From an uncultured Methanobrevibacter sp. (GTDB lineage Archaea > Methanobacteriota > Methanobacteria > Methanobacteriales > Methanobacteriaceae), in contig ONQL01000032.1 in assembly GCA_900319985.1 (NCBI GenBank), positions 1 through 31,149 of the forward strand: a stretch of DNA of 31,149 bases, in the 5' to 3' direction. Of the stretch, positions 6,655 through 14,798 are shown piece by piece. The translations under genes and the position numbers were made by a program. The stretch's first letter is position 1. Every line of letters starts with the position of its first letter. The notes under the pieces were generated by a model. It saw only the letters and a list, made by a program, of their open reading frames with translations. It had not been told where the DNA came from and did no database searches.

Positions 6655-7029
6655 TCAAAATTCTATATTTACAATGTCCCTATCTTTCAAATTAAGCTTT
6701 TCTCTTAATTTTTCTTCTGCAATAAATTCCAGATAATTTTCTTCATGAGTTGTTTTGGCGGGAAATACGATAGCTCCATCAATTTGGTCATTTAATATAG
6801 CCTTTATGTATTTTACGGCTCCAAATTCTGTATCTGGCTTGATGATATTTTTGCAGTTGTTCTTAATTTCATTAATGTCCTGCAAATATTTCCTATCGAC
6901 AATAACATTTAAAGTTCCTGGATATGGTATGAATCCCAAATTTTTTTTAAATTCCTTAGTGTAAAATTCTTGTGATAGGAAAAACGCCGCCTTTCCCATA
7001 CCGGTTGTAACTTCACCATCAATTTTCAT
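6655..7029 (-). CDS. ribK: CTP-dependent riboflavin kinase
   Basis: RibK phosphorylates riboflavin to FMN using CTP, the archaeal form of this step. The protein is 124 residues when started at the ATG 7027-7029, which has GAGAGGT upstream at 7036-7042; a TTG further upstream is in frame but lacks such support. It shows the family features KIDGEVTTGMGKAAFF at the N-terminus (nucleotide-binding loop) and GFIPYPGTLNVIV (substrate site). It has no N-terminal helix-turn-helix, so it is the plain kinase and not the RbkR regulator fusion. It precedes riboswitch-controlled ribB in the same direction. A 7-bp palindrome at 7048-7064 lies just upstream. Confidence 0.93.
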   Translation of the reverse strand: MKIDGEVTTGMGKAAFFLSQEFYTKEFKKNLGFIPYPGTLNVIVDRKYLQDINEIKNNCKNIIKPDTEFGAVKYIKAILNDQIDGAIVFPAKTTHEENYLEFIAEEKLREKLNLKDRDIVNIEF

Positions 7030-7047
7030 CAAATAACCTCTCACCAA

Positions 7048-7064
7048 ATTACATAGAATGTAAT
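7048..7064. promoter_or_regulatory. palindrome upstream of ribK
   Basis: ATTACAT (7048-7054) and ATGTAAT (7058-7064) form a perfect 7-bp inverted repeat with a 3-base spacer, directly before the ribK ribosome binding site. It could be an operator or a small leader hairpin. No regulator can be assigned. Confidence 0.4.
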
Positions 7065-7250
7065 GTAACTATCAAAATCTTAACTGAAATTTCAATTTAA
7101 TCAAAGAACACTATAATTCATAACGGTTTGATTTAAGAAATATAGATTCAATAATAATTAATTGGCTTTTGATAAATAAATATATTTAAGAAATTATTTT
7201 AACCAAAAACTATAAAACTATTACTGATAAAAATTTACAGGGTAATTTAA

Positions 7251-8894
7251 ATGAATATAAAAACTATCTCTACAGACGTATTAATAATCGGTTCAGGAGG
7301 AGCAGGTTCAAGAGCTGCTATCGAAGTTGATGAATCTGGATTAAAAGCGACTATTGTATCAAAAGGTCTTTCATTCAGGTCTGGTTGTACAGGAATGGCA
7401 GAAGGAGGATACAATGCTGTTTTTAAAACTGTCGATAAAGATGATTCAATTGAGGCCCACATGAAGGATACTCTAAAAGGCGGGAGCTACCTCAACGACA
7501 AGAAACTTGTAGAAATTCTCGTGAACGAATCTCCAAAAAGGTTAATAGACCTGGAAAATTTCGGTGCATTGTTCGACAGGCAGGAATCCGGTCAAATAAA
7601 TCAAAGGCCATTTGGAGGGCAAACATATAGAAGAACATGTTATCAAGGAGATAGAACAGGTGCAGAATTATTGAATGCCCTAAAAGAAGAAATCATAAAA
7701 AGAGACATTGAATGTATCGAGGAAGTTATGATTACATCATTAGTTACTGACGGCAATCAGGTAATCGGTGCAACAGGACTCGATTTAAATGATTCCAGTT
7801 TAATATATTTCAAAGCAAAATCCGTGATTTTAGCCAGTGGAGGTGCTGGTCAATTATTCCCTGTAACATCAAACACCTTCCAAAAAAATGGAGATGGTTT
7901 TGCAATAGCATACAGAGCCGGAGCTAACTTGATTGATATGGAACAAATCCAATTCCACCCAACAGGAATGGTCACACCCGAATCCAAAAAAGGAGTGCTT
8001 GTAACTGAAGCGGTTAGGGCAGAAGGTGGAAAACTTTTCAATAATGACGGCGAAAGGTTCATGTCAAAATATGACCCTGAAAAAATGGAGCTTGCAACAC
8101 GTGACGTTGTCGCCCGTTCAATATATCAGGAGATTATCGAAGGAAGGGGAACCGAAAACGGCGGAGTCTATCTGGACATTTCACACTTGGATGATGACTA
8201 CATACAAGAACAGCTCGAAACCATGGTTCTACAATTTGAAAACGTAGGTGTGGACATCAAGAATGAACCAATAGAAGTAGCACCAACTGCACATCACTTT
8301 ATGGGCGGTTTAAAAATTGATACAGATGCATCAACATCACTTGAAAATCTGTTTGGTGCCGGAGAGGTCTGTGGAGGAGTTCATGGAGCTAACCGTTTAG
8401 GCGGAAACGCTTTGGCAGATACACAGGTGTTCGGTAAAATTGCAGGTGAAAACGCTTCCAAAGTAGCCAATGAATCTGAACTAAAAACAAACGATGAAAT
8501 GGTTGAAAAAGAAGCTTCAAGAATCAAAGGCCTTATTAAGGAAGGTTCAATCAAACCGCAGGAATTTAAAGATAGAATTAAAAACTTAATGTGGGAAAAA
8601 GTATCTATTGTACGTGATGAAAAAGGCCTGAACGAAGCATTGAAACAACTTCTGGAAATGCAAAAAGAGCTGGAAAACCTGAACGTAAGCGATAAAAAAC
8701 AATATAACGATGAATTATTAACTGCCCTTGAAGTAACCAATATGGTTGAAATTTGTATTGTAATCGTAAAATCAGCGATATTGCGTAGAGAAAGCAGAGG
8801 GGCACATTACAGATCCGATTTCCCTGAAAGTTCAGATGAATGGAAAAGAAGCATTATCGTTAATAAAAATAAAATAAAATTTGAAGCTAGATAG
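7251..8894 (+). CDS. tfrA: thiol:fumarate reductase (CoM/CoB) flavoprotein subunit A
   Basis: TfrA is the FAD subunit of the methanogen enzyme that reduces fumarate with coenzymes M and B, giving succinate and the heterodisulfide. The 547-residue protein belongs to the succinate dehydrogenase/fumarate reductase/L-aspartate oxidase family: dinucleotide motif IIGSGGAGS (12-20), SGCTGMAEGGYN, QIQFHPTG, the active-site region PTAHHFMGG, and HGANRLGGNALAD. A C-terminal helical domain ends in RRESRGAHYRSDFPE, typical of the family. No tfrB is adjacent, as in other Methanobacteriales. L-aspartate oxidase is the main alternative; the neighbourhood shows no NAD genes. The gene follows the riboflavin genes divergently and ends in a hairpin plus T-run. 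Confidence 0.88.
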   Translation: MNIKTISTDVLIIGSGGAGSRAAIEVDESGLKATIVSKGLSFRSGCTGMAEGGYNAVFKTVDKDDSIEAHMKDTLKGGSYLNDKKLVEILVNESPKRLIDLENFGALFDRQESGQINQRPFGGQTYRRTCYQGDRTGAELLNALKEEIIKRDIECIEEVMITSLVTDGNQVIGATGLDLNDSSLIYFKAKSVILASGGAGQLFPVTSNTFQKNGDGFAIAYRAGANLIDMEQIQFHPTGMVTPESKKGVLVTEAVRAEGGKLFNNDGERFMSKYDPEKMELATRDVVARSIYQEIIEGRGTENGGVYLDISHLDDDYIQEQLETMVLQFENVGVDIKNEPIEVAPTAHHFMGGLKIDTDASTSLENLFGAGEVCGGVHGANRLGGNALADTQVFGKIAGENASKVANESELKTNDEMVEKEASRIKGLIKEGSIKPQEFKDRIKNLMWEKVSIVRDEKGLNEALKQLLEMQKELENLNVSDKKQYNDELLTALEVTNMVEICIVIVKSAILRRESRGAHYRSDFPESSDEWKRSIIVNKNKIKFEAR

Positions 8895-8914
8895 AAGCTT
8901 CTTTTAATTTTTTT
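8883..8914 (+). terminator. hairpin and T-run at the end of tfrA
   Basis: GAAGCT (8883-8888) pairs with AGCTTC (8896-8901) and is followed by TTTTAATTTTTTT. The stem spans the tfrA stop codon at 8892-8894. Stem plus T-run resembles a bacterial intrinsic terminator. The convergent dadD gene ends in the T-run. Confidence 0.65.
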
Positions 8915-10154
8915 AATTCTTCAATAGCTTTTCTAGCTTTTTCATAGATTTCCTGTTCATCCAATCAACATTTGAACCGTTTGCGGAGTAAATAACATTG
9001 GAACTTAAATTGGAACTGTTTGGTACCATATTAGCTGAATTGGTATCAATTAAAATAATATCTGCTTTTTTTCCAACTTCGATAGAACCTATTTCATCAT
9101 CCAAATCCAAAGCTTCAGCACCCTTGATTGTACCCATAGCCAATGCTTCGTCAGAAGACAATGCCTTAGGGTCAAGTGTGGAAACCTTTTGAAGTAGACT
9201 TGCTGTTTTTAACTCTTCAATTAAATCCAGATTGTTATTTGAAGAAGCGCCATCAGTACCTATGCTTACGCAAATATCATTTTCAATCAATTTGGAAACG
9301 GGAGCAATTCCGGAAGCTAATTTCATGTTACTGCATGGATTGTGTGAAATCTTAACATTGTTTTTCTTAATTATTTCAATTTCATTGTCACTTAACCATA
9401 CGCTATGAGCGGCAACGACATCAGGACCTAAAAATCCGATTTTATCCAAATATTCAAAAGGTCTTAGACCTTTTTCATCCAATATGTCATTGATTTCCTT
9501 TTCGGTTTCGGAAACGTGGATATGAATACCCATATTGTATTCATCCGCCAACTGACGGACTTTAATCAACAATTCTTCTGATGCAGTATAAGGAGAATGA
9601 GGTCCAAAAAATACTTTAATTCTTCCATTTGCCATTCCATTGCAATTTTCAAACAATGAAATGTTTTCCTTGAATTCATTTTCCCTCTTCTCAGCATCTC
9701 CAAAGTCAATCATTCCATATGATAAAACTGCTCTGATACCTGCTTCATCCACTGCACGTGCAACATCTTCCATGTAGAAATACATGTCACTGAAAGTTGT
9801 TGTACCTGATTTAATCAGCTCAACGGCACCTAATAGTGCTCCAATATAACAGTATTCTTCATTTAAATTCGCTTCCATTGGCCATATATGATCATTTAAC
9901 CAACTATCCAAACTTAAATCATCAGCCAAACCTCTAAATAAAGCCATTGATAAGTGAGTATGAGTATTAATAAATCCAGGAAGTAAAATTTTTCCACTAG
10001 CATCGATGATTTTATCGACATTACTGTCATCAATATCTTCAGAAATTTCAGAAATTACATTGCCTTTAATTAAAAGAGATTGTTCCTTGTTTTCAAAATT
10101 ATTATTTGGACTTAAAATTAATGCATTTTTAATTAATATAGTATTATCATTCAT
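8913..10154 (-). CDS. dadD: 5'-deoxyadenosine / SAH / MTA deaminase with altered C-terminus
   Basis: An amidohydrolase that deaminates 5'-deoxyadenosine, S-adenosylhomocysteine or methylthioadenosine, part of methanogen SAM by-product salvage. The metal and catalytic residues are present: NTHTH (His65, His67), HIHVSETEKE, AAHSVWL and GTDGASSNNNLDL. The 413-residue chain looks normal until NGSNVD near residue 397. The usual final strand (a V-x-G-K-type segment) is then missing and the last 16 residues are read in a shifted frame. The expected tail, DEQEIYEKARKAIEELKK, remains open in another frame from 8961 to a stop at 8887-8889. A deletion removed the intervening codons. The core may still be active, but stability could suffer. 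Confidence 0.85.
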   Translation of the reverse strand: MNDNTILIKNALILSPNNNFENKEQSLLIKGNVISEISEDIDDSNVDKIIDASGKILLPGFINTHTHLSMALFRGLADDLSLDSWLNDHIWPMEANLNEEYCYIGALLGAVELIKSGTTTFSDMYFYMEDVARAVDEAGIRAVLSYGMIDFGDAEKRENEFKENISLFENCNGMANGRIKVFFGPHSPYTASEELLIKVRQLADEYNMGIHIHVSETEKEINDILDEKGLRPFEYLDKIGFLGPDVVAAHSVWLSDNEIEIIKKNNVKISHNPCSNMKLASGIAPVSKLIENDICVSIGTDGASSNNNLDLIEELKTASLLQKVSTLDPKALSSDEALAMGTIKGAEALDLDDEIGSIEVGKKADIILIDTNSANMVPNSSNLSSNVIYSANGSNVDWMNRKSMKKLEKLLKN

Positions 10155-10194
10155 AATAACACCTAAAAAAATAAAAAAAGTAATAAAAACTTAT

Positions 10195-10401
10195 TTATAA
10201 GTTTTTAATAGCTAATTTAATATCATCAGCTTTAATAGTTTTACGTTTTGCGATTTTAGCAACTTGAGCAGCTTCTTTAGCAACGTCACGAGCAACTTCT
10301 TCAACGTAAGCAGCTAATTCAGCTTTTGCGTCTTCGCTTACTCTTTCAGCACCAGCTTCTTTAATAATTCTAGCGATAGGAGCTTTTGGTATTTCAGACA
10401 T
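10195..10401 (-). CDS. archaeal histone (HMf-type)
   Basis: A 68-residue single histone fold that dimerises and wraps DNA. The sequence follows the HMfA/HMfB pattern: IPKAPIARIIKEAGAERVSE at the N-terminus, a long central helix, and KRKTIKADDIKLAIKNL with the DNA-contacting Lys/Arg and the KTIKADDI loop. The ATG at 10399-10401 has GAGGTGA five bases upstream (10407-10413), better than an in-frame ATG nine bases earlier. The leader contains a 12-bp stem-loop (10429-10458). A TATA-like TTTAAATA at about 10488-10497 would start transcription near 10465. The gene is divergent from hisG. Confidence 0.96.
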   Translation of the reverse strand: MSEIPKAPIARIIKEAGAERVSEDAKAELAAYVEEVARDVAKEAAQVAKIAKRKTIKADDIKLAIKNL

Positions 10402-10428
10402 AATTTTCACCTCGTAAAATTTATTAAA

Positions 10429-10458
10429 AACTTATGATTAGTAACATAATCGTAAGTT
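10429..10458 (-). promoter_or_regulatory. stem-loop in the histone mRNA leader
   Basis: AACTTATGATTA (10429-10440) and TAATCGTAAGTT (10447-10458) are inverted with a 6-base loop. Eleven of twelve positions pair on the minus strand (one C-A mismatch). It lies between the likely transcription start near 10465 and the ribosome binding site at 10407-10413. It could affect mRNA stability or translation, or serve as a protein-binding site on DNA. Confidence 0.5.
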
Positions 10459-10643
10459 AAATATACATTATAATACGACTTAATATTTAAATATTTTGCT
10501 TAAATGAGCAATTAAATAAAAAAATAAGATAATATATTTAAAAAAATAACAAATAGTAATGATTAATAATATTAAATCTTGAAAAAAGTATTAAATAAAA
10601 AGATTACCAAAATATTATCATATAAAAAATTGGAAAGATTACA

Positions 10644-11504
10644 ATGAAAATAAAAATTGCTGTTCCTTCGAAAGGAAGAATAAGTGAACCTTCAATCAAC
10701 ATTTTAGAAAAAGCAGGATTAGGATTGCAAGATAGAGAAAGCAGAAAACTTATTTCTAAAACTTTTAATAAAGATATTGATGTTTTATTCGCAAGAGCAT
10801 CCGACATTCCTGAATTTGTTCAAGATGGAATAGCCGATATAGGAATTACTGGCATAGATTTAATTAAAGAAAATGAAGCGGACGTTATTGAACTGCTTGA
10901 CCTGAAATTTGGAAAAACAAGTTTGGTTTTAGCTGCTCCGGAAGATTCAAACATTAAATCTGTTGATGATATAACACCTGAAATGACATTAGCTACTGAA
11001 TTTCCAACATTGACAAGAAAATACCTAGATAAAAATAATCTGAATTTAAAGATTGTCAAATTGAGCGGATCTACAGAGGCAGCTCCATTCATAGGTGTTG
11101 CGGATTTAATAACAGATTTGACAAGTACAGGAACAACATTAAAAATGAACCATTTGGAAGTTGTCGATACATTGTTAAAAAGTTCAATAGTTTTAATTGC
11201 AAATAGAGAAAGTGCAGAAAACAAAAAGGAACTCATTGAATCTGTCAGTACAAGTATTAAAGGAGTATTAGATGCTTCACGTAAAAAATTATTGATGATG
11301 AACGTAAAAACAAAAGATTTGGACAATGTTAAAGAAGTCATGCCATCAATGGGTGGTTTGACAATATCTGATGTATTATCCGAAGAAAAAACTGTTGCGG
11401 CACAGGCAGTAATAGATGAGGATGAAGTGTTTGATTTGGTAAACAAATTAAGAAATGCCGGTGCAAAAGACATACTTGTCGTTCCAATTGAAAGAATAAT
11501 ATGA
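10644..11504 (+). CDS. hisG: ATP phosphoribosyltransferase
   Basis: HisG joins ATP and PRPP in the first and feedback-controlled step of histidine synthesis. The protein has 286 residues, the long form. It begins with the conserved strand IKIAVPSKGRISEP, followed by FARASDIPEFVQDGIADIGITG and the PRPP loop DLTSTGTTLKMNHL. The C-terminal third (from about residue 210) has the PII-like regulatory fold, so it does not need HisZ and is likely inhibited by histidine. No other his genes are nearby. The pyrB gene begins seven bases after its stop, so the two are probably cotranscribed. The upstream ribosome binding site is weak. Confidence 0.96.
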   Translation: MKIKIAVPSKGRISEPSINILEKAGLGLQDRESRKLISKTFNKDIDVLFARASDIPEFVQDGIADIGITGIDLIKENEADVIELLDLKFGKTSLVLAAPEDSNIKSVDDITPEMTLATEFPTLTRKYLDKNNLNLKIVKLSGSTEAAPFIGVADLITDLTSTGTTLKMNHLEVVDTLLKSSIVLIANRESAENKKELIESVSTSIKGVLDASRKKLLMMNVKTKDLDNVKEVMPSMGGLTISDVLSEEKTVAAQAVIDEDEVFDLVNKLRNAGAKDILVVPIERII

Positions 11505-11511
11505 TTATCAA

Positions 11512-12459
11512 ATGAAAAAAGGGTTGATTAGAATTTTCAAATTAAAAAACATAATTTCAATAAAGGATTTTGAAAGAAAAGATATAGATTATATCCTTGA
11601 CGAAGCGGCTAAATTGGAAAACATTGCAAAATCAAAGGAAACCTGCGATGAACTTAAAGGAAAAATATTAGGTCTGATGTTTTTTGAACCTTCAACAAGA
11701 ACAAAATTATCATTTGAAACAGCCATGAAACGTTTAAGTGGTGAATGCATAGGATTCGAAAATAGTGGATCCAGTTCCGTGTCAAAAGGTGAAAGCATAG
11801 CGGATACAGCAAAAATGTTTGAAGGTTACAGCGACGCTTTAGTAATCAGGCACGAACTTGAGGGTGTATCAAAATTTATATCAGACATTGTTGATGTTCC
11901 TGTTATTAATGCAGGAGACGGCGCCGGACAGCACCCAACACAAACATTACTCGATTTATATACAATAAAAAAAGAAATTGGAAAAATCGACGACTTGAAA
12001 ATAGCCTTAATAGGTGATTTGAAATTCGGACGTACTGTTCACTCATTATCAAATGCATTATGTTTATATAATAACGTGAAAATTTATCTGGTATCTCCAA
12101 AAAAGCTTAAAATGCCTCAAGAAGTTCTTCACGATTTGGACAAAACCAACATAAACTACGAAGAAGTTGAATCCATTGAAGAAATAATTGATGATGTTGA
12201 TGTATTATATGTCACCAGAATTCAAAAAGAACGTTTTGGAGACATAAATGATTATCTAAAAATAAAAGGAGCATATATTGTTAATAAAAAAATGCTTGAA
12301 GGTAAAAATGCTATTGTAATGCACCCATTACCTAGAATAGATGAAATAGACGGTGATGTTGATGATACAAAGTACAATAAATATTTCAACCAAGCATTTA
12401 ATGCCGTTCCGGTAAGAATGGCTATTCTAAAAACTTTAATAAAAAACAACCCTAAATAG
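11512..12459 (+). CDS. pyrB: aspartate carbamoyltransferase catalytic subunit
   Basis: PyrB condenses carbamoyl phosphate with aspartate in pyrimidine synthesis. The 315-residue protein shows the carbamoyl-phosphate motif FFEPSTRTKLSFETAM, then GDGAGQHPTQTLLDL, VTRIQKERF and HPLPRIDEI, all typical of the catalytic chain. The regulatory subunit pyrI is not in the window. The assigned ATG lies seven bases after hisG and has no clear ribosome binding site, while the family usually starts near MFKLKNIISI; the first seven or eight residues (MKKGLIRI) are therefore doubtful. The 3' end lies in a strong hairpin shared with orc1. Confidence 0.95.
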   Translation: MKKGLIRIFKLKNIISIKDFERKDIDYILDEAAKLENIAKSKETCDELKGKILGLMFFEPSTRTKLSFETAMKRLSGECIGFENSGSSSVSKGESIADTAKMFEGYSDALVIRHELEGVSKFISDIVDVPVINAGDGAGQHPTQTLLDLYTIKKEIGKIDDLKIALIGDLKFGRTVHSLSNALCLYNNVKIYLVSPKKLKMPQEVLHDLDKTNINYEEVESIEEIIDDVDVLYVTRIQKERFGDINDYLKIKGAYIVNKKMLEGKNAIVMHPLPRIDEIDGDVDDTKYNKYFNQAFNAVPVRMAILKTLIKNNPK

Positions 12460-12474
12460 AGAAAAGGGTTGTTT
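12444..12474. terminator. hairpin over convergent gene ends (pyrB / orc1)
   Basis: AAACAACCCT (12444-12453) pairs perfectly with AGGGTTGTTT (12465-12474) around an 11-base loop. The 10-bp stem spans the stop codons of pyrB (12457-12459) and orc1 (12452-12454), whose reading frames overlap by eight bases. It is a probable bidirectional terminator or 3'-end stabiliser. Confidence 0.6.
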
Positions 12475-13615
12475 CAAGTAAATTTTCATTGCATTGCAGT
12501 TTGATAATATTTGTTCTTCCTTTTCCACGTCCACGTGAAATTGTATTTGTGGATATTATACCCAATAGTTCAAGTTCATTGATGAAATCAAAAATTCTTC
12601 TGTATGTTACAGCATCCTTTTTGGAAAGTTCCTTATATTCCTCATATAATTTTCCGGAACTGATTTCCTCATCACGTTTTGTCAAATTCAAGATTGCTTC
12701 AAGAACCCTTTGCTGTTGAAGCGGTAAAGTCTGAATGATTTCAGTGACTTTATTGTGTTCGATTCTATCTTTTGCCTCTTTAACATGTTCGCTGGTTACT
12801 TTGTCTGAATCTTCATCGAAAGCCAATTCACCTGCATTTTTAAGTAAATCAAGAGCGTATCTTGCATCACCCTCTTCCTTAGCTGCCATAGCGGAACATA
12901 ATGGAATGACATCATCATTCAAAACACCATCACTAAATGCCAATTCAGCCCTTTCAGACAAAATGTCGCTTAATTGATCTGCCCCATAAGGTGGGAAAAC
13001 AATTTCCTTATCATTCAAACTACTGGTAACCCTTGATTTAATCAGGTTTTTGAAATCCAAAAAGTTACTGATTGATAAAACAGAAACATTGTCAGTTCTT
13101 GTTAAAGTGTATAAAATACCGTCTCCATCCTTGTCAAGCAGGATATCTATTTCGTCTAGAATAACTATCAAAATCAATTTTTTACCAAAGGCATTTGTTT
13201 TAAAAATATCCCTAAATGTATTTACTATTTCACCTTTGGTCCATCCCCTGTTAGGAACATCTCTTCCTAGTTTCTGACATAATTGAGCTATAACCTGATA
13301 TTCTGTGGTATAATCAGTACACCGGATGTATTCCACTTTAACGAAAACATTTTTATTCATTGCCGCATCCAACAATTGTTCACGAGCAAATTTGGAAGCT
13401 GCAGTTTTACCAGTTCCAGTTTTTCCATATAAAGTTACATTAGAAGGAGTTACTTCATTTAATGCATCAATCCAATATTTAGCTATTTGTCGTATCTGTT
13501 CTTCCCTATGAACTAATTTTTCAGGTAAAAATCTATGATCTAAAGGTTTTTTATCTTTAAATATGGCTTTACCTATTGTTTCATCTTGTCCTATTTCATC
13601 AAAAATGTTTGACAT
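12452..13615 (-). CDS. cdc6: origin recognition protein Orc1/Cdc6
   Basis: The initiator binds ORB repeats at oriC and helps load the MCM helicase. The 387-residue protein is an AAA+ ATPase with Walker A TLYGKTGTGKTAASK (about residues 61-75), Walker B LIVILDEIDILLDKDGD, a sensor region SISNFLDF, and arginines in the lid (EEGDARYALDLL). A C-terminal winged helix covers roughly residues 290-387, including KLYEEYKELSKKDAVTYRR and a basic wing SRGRGKGRTN. The gene points away from the adjacent origin at 13680-14239, the usual archaeal arrangement, which suggests that Orc1 binding also affects its own transcription. Confidence 0.97.
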   Translation of the reverse strand: MSNIFDEIGQDETIGKAIFKDKKPLDHRFLPEKLVHREEQIRQIAKYWIDALNEVTPSNVTLYGKTGTGKTAASKFAREQLLDAAMNKNVFVKVEYIRCTDYTTEYQVIAQLCQKLGRDVPNRGWTKGEIVNTFRDIFKTNAFGKKLILIVILDEIDILLDKDGDGILYTLTRTDNVSVLSISNFLDFKNLIKSRVTSSLNDKEIVFPPYGADQLSDILSERAELAFSDGVLNDDVIPLCSAMAAKEEGDARYALDLLKNAGELAFDEDSDKVTSEHVKEAKDRIEHNKVTEIIQTLPLQQQRVLEAILNLTKRDEEISSGKLYEEYKELSKKDAVTYRRIFDFINELELLGIISTNTISRGRGKGRTNIIKLQCNENLLETTLFSI

Positions 13616-13679
13616 AACAACACCAATATAATAATGATTATAAGTTTAAGTAAAAATTAGAAAAAAACCGTGAGTATTA

Positions 13680-14239
13680 TTTCCAGTGTTAATCTATTAA
13701 ATTATATCATAAATAAACTTTTTTATTACAATAGTGATAAAAAATAATAAAACAATTATTTAAAAATCCTTAAAAACAGTTGTAAATAATGAAAAACACT
13801 TATTTTTAAAAAATAACAATTAAAAATTAAGTTATAATTAAAATACCTTGAAAAATTCATTTAAAATTAAAACATGAAATAGGACTATTTCAAATATAAG
13901 ATAACAATTTCAAGTGTAAAAATCTAATGAAAACAAATATGGGTTATCCTTATTTCAGCTCAAAACGAAAAAATTTAAAAAAATTGTCATGATTTGTCAT
14001 AGAGTGAGAGAGATGTGTTTCAAGTGTATAAAATTTCATGCGAAAATCAATTTTCAAGACATAAGTTTCAAGTGTAACGAAAATGAAAAAATCATGAAAG
14101 AAAGTAAAAATGTAAAATAAAAGTAAAAACTACTCTAAAATGAAAACAAAAGAATATTTGATGAGATAAATCTCAAGTGTTTACAGATGAAATATACCTC
14201 TTCAATCTTAATATACCATCGAAAAGTTTATACTTGAAA
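13680..14239. other. chromosomal replication origin (oriC) with mini-ORB repeats
   Basis: The 639-bp gap upstream of orc1 holds an array of the element TTTCAAGTGTAAA, the reverse complement of the Methanothermobacter mini-ORB. The exact copy is at 13908-13920. Near copies lie at 14018-14030, 14066-14078 and 14171-14183, and a variant TTTCCAGTGTTAA at 13680-13692. One copy in the opposite direction (TTTATACTTGAAA) is at 14227-14239. A degenerate copy is at 13888-13900. Between the first and the main cluster lies very AT-rich DNA (about 13690-13880), a candidate unwinding element. No gene is seen in the region. Orc1/Cdc6 would bind the repeats. Confidence 0.9.
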
Positions 14240-14254
14240 TGAACCTCTCCCTCT

Positions 14255-14737
14255 CTAAACGAACATATCATTCTGATTGGAAGTTTGAGTATTTGGAGAA
14301 ATACTGCCAAAGGTTTTGTCAATTAGGAAAATACAATGTAATTTTGCCTTAAAAACACGTTTGATTGTTTTCATCAATTCATTTTTACTTAATCCATCTT
14401 CATAAACTGTATCAGTGACAACAAACTGTTGCAGTAAGTCCTGATTGATGCTTAGTTCAAAATCAACCAAATAACTGTTAAGTCCAAACTGAAGATCCAA
14501 AATGAAGTCTCTTCTGACCTGGGGAGTTGATGCAACCATCAAATTGACATGTTCCTGAGCAACCTGTGTAGCACAGGCAACTATCACACAATCCTTACCA
14601 GTTGGTTTTACGACATCCATTATGTTTTCCTTTGGAAATTCAATGATGTAATGAAAATCAGCATTTTCATCAAATTTTTTTTCTAATAAACATTCTTCGT
14701 CCATTAACCATTCTCTAAGGTTATCTTCAAAATCCAT
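14255..14737 (-). CDS. DUF2299 family protein
   Basis: A conserved archaeal protein of unknown function. From the ATG at 14735-14737 it has 160 residues: a short N-terminal helix (MDFEDNLREWLMDEECLLEK), then mixed alpha/beta with HYIIEFPKENIMDVV, CVIVACATQVAQEHVNLM and LLQQFVVTDTVYEDGLSKNELM. This resembles DUF2299 proteins. A longer in-frame reading to 14998 overlaps the divergent cbiB gene and is low-complexity, so I reject it. It has no signal peptide or membrane segment. It lies on the far side of oriC from orc1 and is transcribed toward the origin; any link with replication rests only on position. Confidence 0.7.
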   Translation of the reverse strand: MDFEDNLREWLMDEECLLEKKFDENADFHYIIEFPKENIMDVVKPTGKDCVIVACATQVAQEHVNLMVASTPQVRRDFILDLQFGLNSYLVDFELSINQDLLQQFVVTDTVYEDGLSKNELMKTIKRVFKAKLHCIFLIDKTFGSISPNTQTSNQNDMFV

Positions 14738-14798
14738 ATTATCATCTATTAAATTTAATAATAAATTATATATTTTTTTATTATATATATTATAAAGT

